This document shows positions 48,322-56,740 of a stretch of DNA of 64,000 nucleotides, piece after piece (position 1 is the first letter of the stretch; the number at the start of each line of letters is the position of its first letter). Origin of the DNA: Lactobacillus sp. YT155 (GTDB taxonomy: Bacteria > Bacillota > Bacilli > Lactobacillales > Lactobacillaceae); assembly GCF_030504545.1 (NCBI RefSeq), contig NZ_JAUKWP010000002.1, forward strand, positions 62,001 to 126,000, read 5' to 3'. Below the pieces are notes generated by a model, which saw only the letters and a program-made list of their open reading frames with translations, was not told the origin of the DNA and ran no database searches. The position numbers and the translations under genes were made by a program.

Positions 48322-48455
48322 ATCCTTAGTTCCTCCATTTTTAGATTAAAGTTATTTTATCATTACTATAGTAATAAGTAAATAGTTATTATATTCAGTT
48401 ATTTATTACTTAAAAAACCTATATTGTCATAAATAAAAGTACGATGAGGTATTCT
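48322..48455. promoter_or_regulatory. Divergent promoter region of adhesin and XRE genes
   Basis: AT-rich 134 bases. A minus-strand TATAAT near 48390 could serve the adhesin and a plus-strand TATATT near 48420 the regulator. Imperfect inverted repeats (AGTAATAA ... TTATTACT) lie between, possible operator sites. No element is strong enough to be certain. Confidence 0.35.
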
Positions 48456-48800
48456 ATGGAAAATAATCAACTAAATATAGGTAAAAATATTCAAAAAATC
48501 CGCAAGCAAAAAAAGATTACTCAAGAATCTCTAGCCGAGTTGAGTAATCTTTCCATTAACTATATTTCAAAAATTGAACGACTAAGTGACCAAAACGTCA
48601 GTGTAAAAAGTCTATTTCAAATTTCTAACGCCTTAGAAGTGAGTCCTCTAGAACTCCTATCGCTTGATACTTCAGATTTTGAAAAAGGCTTTTATACTGA
48701 AAATTTAATTTCTTTGCTTTCTGAATTAGACACTAAAACCGCTAATAACTTGAGTAAACAAATACTCCAACTAATTGAAGTATCGAAGGAATTAAAATAA
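48456..48800 (+). CDS. XRE family transcriptional regulator
   Basis: 114-residue regulator with an N-terminal Cro/C1-type helix-turn-helix (IGKNIQKIRKQKKITQESLAELSNLSINYISKIERLSDQNVSVKSLFQISNALEV, about residues 8-65) and a short helical tail that may dimerise. The ATG at 48456 has GAGG six bases upstream; an upstream start is less likely. Divergent from the adhesin gene across 134 AT-rich bases, so it may control the adhesin and itself. Shares a terminator with the convergent phzF-like gene. Confidence 0.88.
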   Translation: MENNQLNIGKNIQKIRKQKKITQESLAELSNLSINYISKIERLSDQNVSVKSLFQISNALEVSPLELLSLDTSDFEKGFYTENLISLLSELDTKTANNLSKQILQLIEVSKELK

Positions 48801-48810
48801 TAGCTAAATA

Positions 48811-48839
48811 AAAAAACACGAAAATATTCGTGTTTTTTT
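48811..48839. terminator. Bidirectional terminator
   Basis: Stem AAAACACGAA / TTCGTGTTTT with loop and T tracts both ways, between the XRE gene and the convergent phzF-like gene. Confidence 0.88.
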
Positions 48840-49399
48840 CAATCCAGTAAAATTACTCCTCTTCCCACATCTGCCGATGGGCCTGCAATACTAACGAAAC
48901 TTATTTTCTCGTCGTTGTATTTTACATTAATAGTTATTTGACTTGGTCGGTTAATTTCCATCCCTTGTTCACTTAGGATCTGATATTCACCAGAACTCTG
49001 CGGAGCAACTAATTTATAACGAGTTAAATACGCACCCAAGGGACCGCTAGCAGCACCTGTGGCTGGATCTTCAGAAATACCCATTGTTGGGCCAAACATT
49101 CGACTATGAATGGTTGCTTGAGTGTCGATAGTTTCTGAACTGAAAGCAAAAATATAGCCGGTCCCAATTGTTGGGTGACCAGCTATCGGAACTTCACGAC
49201 TTGGTGTGAAAATGCGAATCGTTGCTCGCTGGTCAGTTATTTTAGTGACAAAGACTGCTTCTGACAAATTTAGTTCTCGAGTGATTTTTTGCATTTCTAC
49301 ATCCGTCAATCCTGCTGCATCTTCAAAGACCGCCAATTGATTGCCACCAAATGGTTCTTTGGTAAATACATCGATCAATTCATAATGAAATTCTCTCAA
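48839..49399 (-). CDS. PhzF family protein, apparently shortened by an internal deletion
   Basis: 186 residues against about 260-300 usual for PhzF isomerase/epimerase-like proteins. The N-terminal part is normal (YELIDVFTKEPFGGNQLAVFEDAAGL, LNLSEAVFVTK with the catalytic Glu, IRIFTPSREVPIAGHPTIGTGYIF). It then jumps to SRMFGPTMGISEDPATGAASGPLGAYL, which belongs to the second domain, so roughly 90 residues of the middle are missing without a frame break. Both halves of the diaminopimelate epimerase-like fold are thus incomplete and activity is doubtful. Start TTG at 49399 with AGAGG eight bases upstream; a GTG at 49408 is possible. Confidence 0.8.
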   Translation of the reverse strand: MREFHYELIDVFTKEPFGGNQLAVFEDAAGLTDVEMQKITRELNLSEAVFVTKITDQRATIRIFTPSREVPIAGHPTIGTGYIFAFSSETIDTQATIHSRMFGPTMGISEDPATGAASGPLGAYLTRYKLVAPQSSGEYQILSEQGMEINRPSQITINVKYNDEKISFVSIAGPSADVGRGVILLD

Positions 49400-49492
49400 A
49401 GTAAGCACCTCTTAACATAGTTATAGTGGTGTCTATGTTAGTAATTAATAATTAAAAAAGCAATTTAAATGGTTCGCCTTTCTCACTTTTTG

Positions 49493-49550
49493 TTGACAAA
49501 TTTTCAACTTGGAATTACACTGATTCCAATAAGTGAGTAAATACTCACTT
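49493..49550 (+). promoter_or_regulatory. Promoter and TetR-type operator of the ABC exporter operon
   Basis: -35 TTGACA (49493-49498), 17-base spacer, -10 TACACT (49516-49521). From about +3 lies a perfect palindrome: AAGTGAGTA, AA, TACTCACTT (49531-49550). A repressor bound there would block the start; the last gene of this operon is a TetR regulator. Confidence 0.8.
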
Positions 49551-49576
49551 ACCAAAAATTATAACGGAGAATAACA

Positions 49577-50305
49577 ATGACAGAAAATAGTGTTATCAAA
49601 CTTAGTCATGTCGTTAAAAAATTCGGTAACGACACAGTTCTAGATGATATCGACCTTGTAGTCAATACAGGTTCCATTGTCGGTTTAATTGGTCCTTCTG
49701 GTGCTGGTAAAACCACTATTATCAAAACTCTTTTGGGAATGGAAGTTGCTGATGGTGGTCAAGCTACTGTCTTCGACCAAACGATGCCTAATCGGCAATT
49801 ACTTTCACGAATTGGTTACATGGCTCAAACCGATGCCTTATATGATTCTCTTTCAGCTAGAGAAAATCTCAAGTTCTATGCTGATATGAAAGGCCTTAGT
49901 GCTAGTCAAACAAAAGAAGAAATTGATCATGAGGCAAAAGTTGTCGGCCTTTTTGAAGACTTAGACAAGCGGGTTGCGGATTATTCTGGCGGTATGCAAC
50001 GTCGACTATCACTAGCAATCGCACTTTTAGGTCAAAGTGAATTATTAATCTTAGACGAGCCAACCGTTGGAATTGATCCAGCTTTGCGAAGACAAATTTG
50101 GAAAGAACTAAAGAATTTGCGTGACCAAGGAAAATCCATTCTCATTACAACTCACGTAATGGATGAAGCTGAACTAGTTGATGATGTAGCTCTTTTATTA
50201 AATGGAAAAATCATTGCCTTTGACGAGCCAAATAATTTGAAGACCACTTATAAGGTTAATACGATTGAAGATGTCTTTTTGAAAGCTGAGGAGGAAAACC
50301 AATGA
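49577..50305 (+). CDS. ABC transporter ATP-binding protein
   Basis: ATPase of an ABC-2 type exporter, 242 residues. Walker A GPSGAGKTT at 38-46, signature YSGGMQRRLSLA near 135, Walker B LLILDEPTVGID near 155, switch His in LITTHVMDEAE. Closest in type to drug or bacteriocin-immunity exporters (CcmA/DrrA group). Overlaps the permease gene by 4 bases. Expected to be induced when the TetR repressor at the end of the operon releases. Confidence 0.93.
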   Translation: MTENSVIKLSHVVKKFGNDTVLDDIDLVVNTGSIVGLIGPSGAGKTTIIKTLLGMEVADGGQATVFDQTMPNRQLLSRIGYMAQTDALYDSLSARENLKFYADMKGLSASQTKEEIDHEAKVVGLFEDLDKRVADYSGGMQRRLSLAIALLGQSELLILDEPTVGIDPALRRQIWKELKNLRDQGKSILITTHVMDEAELVDDVALLLNGKIIAFDEPNNLKTTYKVNTIEDVFLKAEEENQ

Positions 50306-51450
50306 GAATTGTTGCTATTGCTAAACGAGTTTTAATCGAATTACTTCGAGATAAACGAACACTTGCTTTAATGTTTGTTGCCCCAATTTTGGTTTTAACT
50401 TTGATGAAAATCGTCTTCACAGCAAATTCTACAGTCAACTTGAATGTTGCTACAGTTTCTGTCGATTCCAAAATTGCCCAACAACTAGATGACACTAAGC
50501 ATGTATCAGTCAAAAAATACGATACAAAGAAAAAAGCTGATAAAGCAATCAAAGACCGCAAGGTCGATGCTATTATCAACTTCAAAGATAACAACTATTA
50601 CGTTACATACGCCAACACCGATGCCAGCAAAACATCAGCCACAAAAATGGCCCTACAATCGGCTATGGTAACGACAAATATTAACAATTTAAAAGATACC
50701 GTTACCCAATTAAAAGATACCCTCACTAAAATACAAGCTAGTCTACCACCAGCTGCTCAAGCTCAAATGAATCGCCCTAGCGACAATAAGAATCAAGCAC
50801 AAAAAGCTCCTAAAATTCATAACAAGTATTTATATGGTGACAGTGATACCAATTTCTTTGATAAAATGTTACCTATCTTGATGGGATTTTTCGTTTTCTT
50901 CTTTGTCTTTCTAATCTCGGGAATGGCATTATTAAAAGAAAGAACAACCGGAACGCTGGATCGTTTGTTATCAACTCCTGTAAAACGTTCTGACATCGTT
51001 TATGGTTACATGATTAGCTACGGTCTTCTAGCAGTTATCCAGACCTTAATTATCGTGTTGTACACTGTTTGGGCGTTAGATGTTCAAGTAACCGGAAGTA
51101 TTTTATTAATGATCTTAGTTAACGTACTTCTGGCAATGGTCGCCCTAGCCTTTGGAATTCTCATGTCCACTTTTGCCAAATCAGAATTCCAAATGATGCA
51201 GTTCATTCCATTAATTATCATTCCTCAAGTCTTCTTCTCAGGAATCATTCCTTTAGATACGATGGCTGATTGGATTCAATACATTTCTTACATTCTTCCA
51301 TTGAAATACGCTGGTGATGCCCTTTCAGGAATCGTCTTGAGTGGCGTAAACTTCTCGGCGATTGCTGTTGATTTGTTAGTATTACTAGGATTCTTAGTAG
51401 TCTTAACTTACTTGAACATTGTTGGTTTAAAAAGATATCGTAAAGTATAG
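50302..51450 (+). CDS. ABC-2 type transporter permease
   Basis: 382 residues, ABC2_membrane type (YhgE/Pip-like to DrrB). One helix near residues 20-38, an extracellular part of about 170 residues rich in Lys and Asp with a QLKDTLTKIQ coiled stretch, then five or six helices from about 190 (MLPILMGFFVFFFVFLISGMALLKERTTGTLDRLLSTPVKRSDIVYGY, a family signature). Starts ATGAG overlapping the ATPase stop. Substrate unknown. Confidence 0.92.
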   Translation: MRIVAIAKRVLIELLRDKRTLALMFVAPILVLTLMKIVFTANSTVNLNVATVSVDSKIAQQLDDTKHVSVKKYDTKKKADKAIKDRKVDAIINFKDNNYYVTYANTDASKTSATKMALQSAMVTTNINNLKDTVTQLKDTLTKIQASLPPAAQAQMNRPSDNKNQAQKAPKIHNKYLYGDSDTNFFDKMLPILMGFFVFFFVFLISGMALLKERTTGTLDRLLSTPVKRSDIVYGYMISYGLLAVIQTLIIVLYTVWALDVQVTGSILLMILVNVLLAMVALAFGILMSTFAKSEFQMMQFIPLIIIPQVFFSGIIPLDTMADWIQYISYILPLKYAGDALSGIVLSGVNFSAIAVDLLVLLGFLVVLTYLNIVGLKRYRKV

Positions 51451-51458
51451 AGGTAACT

Positions 51459-52109
51459 ATGGCTGGAAAACAAATTTTTGAAGATTATCGTGATTGGCTG
51501 CAAAATGAACCAATTCCTAACGGAAAAAAGAAAGTTGTTGAAGCAAGTTTAGATCTTTTCTCAACACAAGGTTTTAACGGAACTTCAACTAAACAAATCG
51601 CTCAAAAATCGGGAATGAGTGAAGCAACTATTTTTAAATATTTTGCCAATAAAGATGAATTATTGAAATATATTTTAGCTCCAGTGATTGAGAATATCAT
51701 TCCCAACTATATTGAAGATTTCACCACTCAATTAAATTCTGCCGAGGACTCGATTGAAAAAAGAATTCATTTCATCGTTAGAAATAGATATGACTTCCTT
51801 GTCAGCAATAAAGAAGCAGCCTTGATTTTGATTTCAGAGTTAATGACTAATGAAGAAATTAAAAATAAGATTGTCACTTTATTTATGAGTCGCGCCAATG
51901 ACCTACAAACTATTTTTAAAAAGTTTTTCTTCAGTACAAATGAAGTTAGAGAAGACTTGCAGATATTTGATATTATGAGATTGGTTGCCGGTCAGATAGC
52001 CTTTCTTTTCATACAAAATTACAAACTCTTGCAACCAGAAAATGAACAAGCAACTGATCATGATTTATCTGTCATTGAAACAAATATTTATCAAGCGATA
52101 AAAAAATAA
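51459..52109 (+). CDS. TetR family transcriptional regulator of the ABC exporter
   Basis: 216 residues. The helix-turn-helix is at about 25-60 (KKKVVEASLDLFSTQGFNGTSTKQIAQKSGMSEATIFKYFANKDELL). The C-terminal ligand domain is of the AcrR type. Eight bases after the permease gene, so co-transcribed; likely represses its own operon through the palindrome at 49531-49550, with the exported compound as likely inducer (inference). Confidence 0.92.
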   Translation: MAGKQIFEDYRDWLQNEPIPNGKKKVVEASLDLFSTQGFNGTSTKQIAQKSGMSEATIFKYFANKDELLKYILAPVIENIIPNYIEDFTTQLNSAEDSIEKRIHFIVRNRYDFLVSNKEAALILISELMTNEEIKNKIVTLFMSRANDLQTIFKKFFFSTNEVREDLQIFDIMRLVAGQIAFLFIQNYKLLQPENEQATDHDLSVIETNIYQAIKK

Positions 52110-52138
52110 AAAACACATCCATAGCGATGTGTTTTTTT
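52108..52138. terminator. Bidirectional terminator
   Basis: Stem AAAACACAT / ATGTGTTTT with T tracts both ways between tetR and dltD, whose ends converge. Confidence 0.85.
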
Positions 52139-53399
52139 ATTGTGGTAACCCACTCCATTTACCCGTACCATGGGTCCAGGCATTGGTTAGGAATTCGTCA
52201 TTGATTGTATAGGTGGGTTCATTTCGTTCCTTGGAACTCAAGAACTTATTGATATATTGATCGGCTTGAAGCCATCCATACCAACCTAAATGAATCGTAT
52301 CGGCCATGAAATAATCAGTTGAACCTTGATCAGAAAAGTCGGCGATATTATTAAACCCTTGGCTTCTCAATTGATAAGTAATTCGCTTGTCAAAATCACG
52401 AAGCATTCGTGGTGGTAAACCAGTATATGCTTGCCAACGTTGATTGACTGGTGGAATGATGAATAAGACATCAACTTTTTCTTTAGCAAATTGATTTAAT
52501 ACCACCTGAAAATCGGCATATTCCGGTGAATATCGATAATCTAAACCATGTTGGAAATTACGGAACTTCGGTAGACGTTTTCTTAACTTCTTATCAAAAA
52601 ACTTATTGTCGATTTTAAATTCATTATTGTTAGTGTTAGCCTCACCCAAGTCCTCAGCCAACTGAGACATCTCATACATATCGTATTTATCAGGCAAGTC
52701 TTTCTTTGCCGCATCAATTTTTGGTTGTTGAGTAATCGAACCTAAACCACTAAAAATTTGATCTTCTCGCTGCAATTCTTGATGTCTAAAACTCAAAGTT
52801 TGTCTTTGTTTCTTAGTCAGTTGTTGTTTATGAGCAACTCGATTCAAAGCTTCGACTAAATTCGAGTTACTTTGCACAGCTTTAAAACTCAACAATCGAT
52901 TGGCAAGGTATTTATCAGTCTTTGAAATTTTCTTCAATGACAAAACCCAATCTAGTGTTTGTAACTCAGAGAAGTAAGCATTGAAATAATCGGGCTTAAT
53001 TCCTTTTTTGACAAACCACTGTGGTGAAATAATGAAGACAGCTTTTTTATTCTTAATTGCTGACTGCATTGAAGTGACCATCATAGCTTGAGAAATTGAT
53101 TGCGTCCCTGGCGCCCCTAACAAGAAAGGACGATAACTACGATCGTACTTCTGGGCTAGAACTGACGGATGAAAAGCATCAAACCGATTTAGTTCGGATG
53201 ATCCAAAAAATGGCACAAATTTCTTCTTTTTCATGGCAGCATTCTTAATAGCATCCCCACGAATAATATCGGAGGACATTGCTGATGCATCCTTATCTAA
53301 GTTACCGAAATGAAATTGAAATGGAGTTACGAAAATAATTGCGACTAATAAAACAGCAATTATTAACGGTCCAAAAATTTGCCATAGTCTTTTTTGCAT
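52137..53399 (-). CDS. dltD: D-alanyl-lipoteichoic acid transfer protein DltD
   Basis: Membrane-anchored extracellular protein, last step of D-alanine transfer to teichoic acid. N-terminal helix at 8-27, then the SGNH-like active-site segment FVPFFGSSELNRFDAFHPSVLA near 62 and the C-terminal ADTIHLGWYGW with the catalytic Asp/His pair. 420 residues, normal. Starts right after the dltC stop. Confidence 0.96.
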   Translation of the reverse strand: MQKRLWQIFGPLIIAVLLVAIIFVTPFQFHFGNLDKDASAMSSDIIRGDAIKNAAMKKKKFVPFFGSSELNRFDAFHPSVLAQKYDRSYRPFLLGAPGTQSISQAMMVTSMQSAIKNKKAVFIISPQWFVKKGIKPDYFNAYFSELQTLDWVLSLKKISKTDKYLANRLLSFKAVQSNSNLVEALNRVAHKQQLTKKQRQTLSFRHQELQREDQIFSGLGSITQQPKIDAAKKDLPDKYDMYEMSQLAEDLGEANTNNNEFKIDNKFFDKKLRKRLPKFRNFQHGLDYRYSPEYADFQVVLNQFAKEKVDVLFIIPPVNQRWQAYTGLPPRMLRDFDKRITYQLRSQGFNNIADFSDQGSTDYFMADTIHLGWYGWLQADQYINKFLSSKERNEPTYTINDEFLTNAWTHGTGKWSGLPQ

Positions 53400-53400
53400 T

Positions 53401-53631
53401 TTACATCATAGCCTTTACTTGTTGAATGATTTTGTTGGGAGTATCCCACTCTTCACGAACTGTTTCAGAAACAGGCACTTGAACACCTAATTGACCATCG
53501 ATTTCAACTAAAAGTTGAACGGTTGCTAATGAATCTAGCAAACCTTCATCAAATAGATTAATGTCGGGGTTATTTCTAACCTCATCAGTACCAGTAATAT
53601 CAGTTAAAATATCTAAAATTGTGTCTTCCAT
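53401..53631 (-). CDS. dltC: D-alanyl carrier protein DltC
   Basis: 76-residue carrier protein. The phosphopantetheine Ser34 is in [20 protein letters not shown]-alanine is loaded by DltA onto the carrier and passed across the membrane by DltB. Between dltB and dltD. Confidence 0.97.
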   Translation of the reverse strand: MEDTILDILTDITGTDEVRNNPDINLFDEGLLDSLATVQLLVEIDGQLGVQVPVSETVREEWDTPNKIIQQVKAMM

Positions 53632-53644
53632 TATTCAAACTCCT

Positions 53645-54841
53645 TTAAAAAAATAGTTGATTTAAAAATCCTGAGAAAATTAGGAAACTAAAACATACTG
53701 CGTTAAAAGTAATAAAGGTTGCTAATCCCTTAGTTCCCCAATTACTAGGTATACTTTGACGATGTTTCTTCTTGAATCGAAGCCAGACATCGTTTAAACA
53801 AATCAGTGTCGCATGGTATAAGCCATAAACAATATAGTACCACGTTAAGCCATGCCAAACGCCCATGATTATGAACAAGGCAAAGTAGCCAACGTTTGAA
53901 GCAACTATCCGACTCTTAAAAACTTTTTTCTTAATTAACATAAACATCAAACGCATGTAGATGAAATCTCGGAACCAGAATGACAATGACATGTGCCAAC
54001 GATTCCAGAATTCCTTAATGTTTGGTGCTGAGAAAGGCTTATTAAAGTTATCTGGTGTTTTGTAACCCAACAAGTAACTTGTCCCGACAGCGAACAAACT
54101 GTAACCAGCAAAGTCGAAGAACAAGTACATTGAATAACAATACATATAACCAACTAAGGCCCAAGATAATCCACCTTTATTCAATGCTATTAACCCAATT
54201 TGTGGTAATAATACTTGGCCAAAGAAGTAGCCTAAGATGAACTTGTATAAGAATCCTAGGAAAATCTTCCAGACTGCTTGTCCTAACATCTCAACATATT
54301 CACTTGGCTCAAGATCATTTTCTTCGTCTTTTTCAAAACGACGAAAACGATCAATTGGTCCTGATGAAATCGTTGGGAAGAATAGCAAGAAACGAATATA
54401 CGCCAACGGACTAAACTCTTTAATCAGTCCATCACGGGTTTCCATAATCACTTGCACTGACTTGAAGGTTAGATAACTTATTCCTAAGAATCCAAATATT
54501 GAATTTTGCCCGTCAATGAATGGTGTGATTTTTACCAGAATTAATGGTAATAATGCCATCAAAACCGCTAAATAGAAAATCCAACTTGAGTTCTTACGAA
54601 CACGATAAACATGATATAACCAAGTCAATAAACTCTCAAAAATCACGTAAGCAATTAATGCTAATCCTTGATGTAAGTGTGTTCCACCAAAACTGATGTA
54701 TAAGAAAATCAACGTTACAATTGCTGGGTAGACTTTCCAACGTTTACCAGTACTTACAAAGTGAATCACAATTGGTGCTAAAGCAATGAATAGATATAGA
54801 AAATAAATTGGTTCTGCATAAGGTGTCAGTGTAGGAATCAT
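53645..54841 (-). CDS. dltB: Teichoic acid D-alanyltransferase DltB (MBOAT family)
   Basis: Polytopic membrane O-acyltransferase, 398 residues with about 11-13 helices. The MBOAT signature region is FWNRWHMSLSFWFRDFIYMRLM near 275, and the catalytic His is in IMGVWHGLTWYYIVYGLYHA near 325. Overlaps the dltA stop by 4 bases. Confidence 0.97.
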   Translation of the reverse strand: MIPTLTPYAEPIYFLYLFIALAPIVIHFVSTGKRWKVYPAIVTLIFLYISFGGTHLHQGLALIAYVIFESLLTWLYHVYRVRKNSSWIFYLAVLMALLPLILVKITPFIDGQNSIFGFLGISYLTFKSVQVIMETRDGLIKEFSPLAYIRFLLFFPTISSGPIDRFRRFEKDEENDLEPSEYVEMLGQAVWKIFLGFLYKFILGYFFGQVLLPQIGLIALNKGGLSWALVGYMYCYSMYLFFDFAGYSLFAVGTSYLLGYKTPDNFNKPFSAPNIKEFWNRWHMSLSFWFRDFIYMRLMFMLIKKKVFKSRIVASNVGYFALFIIMGVWHGLTWYYIVYGLYHATLICLNDVWLRFKKKHRQSIPSNWGTKGLATFITFNAVCFSFLIFSGFLNQLFF

Positions 54842-56355
54842 GCTGTATTCACCTCATTCATCAAGCCCTTACGATCTAATTTACCATTAGGTGTTTGGGG
54901 AATAGCATCAACGTATACTATTCTTTGTGGAATCATGTAATCCATAACTCCTTGGGCTAATTCACTTTTGATTGCCTTAGTTAATTCAAACTCAGAAGCA
55001 AAATCATTTTTATCGGCAACCACGAAAGCAATTAAGTTTTGAACCTTCAAACTATTCTTTTGATACTTAGGAACCACAATTGCTTGGTTTACTAAGGACA
55101 CTTGGTTCAAGTGAGCGTCAATATCTTCTAACTCAATTCGATAGCCATGCCACTTCACTTGAAAATCAATGCGCCCATTATAAAGCAACATCTGGTCTGA
55201 ATTCATTGAACCAGCGTCACCAGTTCGATAAACTCTCTTGCCATCTTTTTCAATAAAAGCTTGTTGGGTTTTTTCGGGATTGTTCAAATATCCCTTAGAA
55301 ACTGACGGACCTGAAATTGTTATTTCACCTTGTTCACTCGACCAACTATTTGATTCTTCATCAAAGAATTCTACTTTGGTATCGGATTTAACATAACCAA
55401 TTGGCAAACGATGATCTCCAGATAACATTTCAGGAACCAACTTAACCACCGAAATTGCCACCGTGGCTTCGGTTGGTCCATAGGTATTGTAAATTGAAGC
55501 ATCAGGGAATTTTTCAAATAGCTTCTTAGCTGTGTTTTGACTGAGTTCTTCCCCACAGAAGTAGAATTGATTCAATGATGGTAGATTATCAGCATTGAAT
55601 TCTGGTGCCATCAAACAAATATCCATGAACGAAGGAGTTGAAACCCAGATATTCAAATCTAATTGCGGTAAGGTCTCAAATAATGACTTGAAGTTATTGA
55701 TAACGGATTTTTTCAAAGGTCGTAGACATCCCCCAGTTAGCAACGAAGGATAAAGTGACATCACTGATAAATCAAACGAAAATGGCGCCTGTAGTAAGAA
55801 GTTCTGTTGAGCTTGAATAGGCTCAATGTTAGTAAACCAATCCACAAAACTCTGTAAGTTGTCATTACTAATTTGTACCCCTTTCGGAACCCCAGTTGTT
55901 CCAGATGTGAAAATAATATATAGATTCTCATCACCTTGAACCGGATGAGCATGAAACTCATTATTCGTTTCAATTGCTGACTTAATATCAGTTAAAGAGA
56001 TAACTGGAAGTTCAGTTGACACTTCCCAGTCACCACCAATATTGATGATTGCGCTAGGTTGAGCAACTTTCAAAATATTTTCAATACGATCCTTGGGAGT
56101 GCCAATTTCAACCGGAATGTATGCATGACCACAACGAGTTGCAGCTAACATACTTACTAACATCTCTAGTTCAAAATCTCCATAAATAATGATTGGAGAA
56201 TTGTCATTCACTTTAGTATCTAAGAAAGCAGCTAAGTTAATGACTTTTTGATTCAGAGTCTGGTAATCACAACTTTGTTCACCATTATCAAACGCTATCT
56301 TATTAGGATATTTGTTACAAATGCTTATTAATTGTTGAGTTATTGTATCAGTCAT
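54838..56355 (-). CDS. dltA: D-alanine--D-alanyl carrier protein ligase DltA
   Basis: ATP-dependent adenylation enzyme that activates D-alanine and loads DltC, 505 residues. ATP-binding P-loop YIIFTSGTTGVPKGVQ near 150, A5 motif NTYGPTEATVA near 300, A7 YRTGDAG near 395, and the C-terminal catalytic Lys in TPNGKLDRKGL near 490. D-alanylation lowers wall negative charge and raises resistance to cationic peptides. Confidence 0.97.
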   Translation of the reverse strand: MTDTITQQLISICNKYPNKIAFDNGEQSCDYQTLNQKVINLAAFLDTKVNDNSPIIIYGDFELEMLVSMLAATRCGHAYIPVEIGTPKDRIENILKVAQPSAIINIGGDWEVSTELPVISLTDIKSAIETNNEFHAHPVQGDENLYIIFTSGTTGVPKGVQISNDNLQSFVDWFTNIEPIQAQQNFLLQAPFSFDLSVMSLYPSLLTGGCLRPLKKSVINNFKSLFETLPQLDLNIWVSTPSFMDICLMAPEFNADNLPSLNQFYFCGEELSQNTAKKLFEKFPDASIYNTYGPTEATVAISVVKLVPEMLSGDHRLPIGYVKSDTKVEFFDEESNSWSSEQGEITISGPSVSKGYLNNPEKTQQAFIEKDGKRVYRTGDAGSMNSDQMLLYNGRIDFQVKWHGYRIELEDIDAHLNQVSLVNQAIVVPKYQKNSLKVQNLIAFVVADKNDFASEFELTKAIKSELAQGVMDYMIPQRIVYVDAIPQTPNGKLDRKGLMNEVNTA

Positions 56356-56369
56356 CGTGCTTTACCTTC

Positions 56370-56513
56370 TTAGAATTCGTTATAAATAAATGTTCCACCT
56401 TGGATATTGTGGTACCTATAAAGATAAATTAAAGCCAAAATGATGATAAAGTAAAAAATCGTTCTTAACACGAAGCTACAACTAGCTTGATGTTTCTTAT
56501 AAAATTCTTTCAT
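56370..56513 (-). CDS. dltX: DltX, small D-alanylation protein
   Basis: 47 residues with one membrane helix (FVLRTIFYFIIILALIYLYRY) and the conserved C-terminal GGTFIYNEF that in DltX works with DltB/DltD. Start ATG at 56513 with GGTGGG six bases upstream; the open frame extends further but is not conserved. First gene of the dlt operon. Confidence 0.93.
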   Translation of the reverse strand: MKEFYKKHQASCSFVLRTIFYFIIILALIYLYRYHNIQGGTFIYNEF

Positions 56514-56556
56514 AATCATCCCACCATAGAAAAACTTATCATTTTTAAATATTACA

Positions 56557-56562
56557 ATTATA
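56557..56562 (-). promoter_or_regulatory. Predicted dlt operon -10 element
   Basis: TATAAT on the minus strand about 44 bases before dltX. A -35 at good spacing is unclear (TTACCA at 15 bases or TTGAAT at 20). Further upstream, GGTCTTACA / TGTAAGGCC form a 9-bp hairpin at about 56608-56629, between the dlt and clpP promoters. Confidence 0.45.
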
Positions 56563-56659
56563 TTACACTTCACTTTTTGGTAATTCAATTGAATCACGAT
56601 AATTTGGCCTTACAGTTTTGTAAGACCAATTTGTTAATTAGGCAAAGCAGTGCTTAAAA

Positions 56660-56714
56660 TTTGACCACTGGCGGGCTCTATGGTAAATTAGCACAGTACT
56701 TAAAAGAGTGCTAG
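56660..56714 (+). promoter_or_regulatory. clpP promoter with CIRCE-like element and CtsR half-site
   Basis: -35 TTGACC (56661-56666), 17-base spacer, -10 TAAATT (56684-56689). The CIRCE-like repeat is TTAGCACAG (56688-56696), 9 bases, GAGTGCTAG (56706-56714), against the consensus TTAGCACTC-N9-GAGTGCTAA, 15 of 18 identical. TTTGACC (56660-56666) over the -35 is one complementary CtsR heptad (GGTCAAA). Confidence 0.8.
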
Positions 56715-56740
56715 AAACTTAATAGGAGGCGCTACTATAT

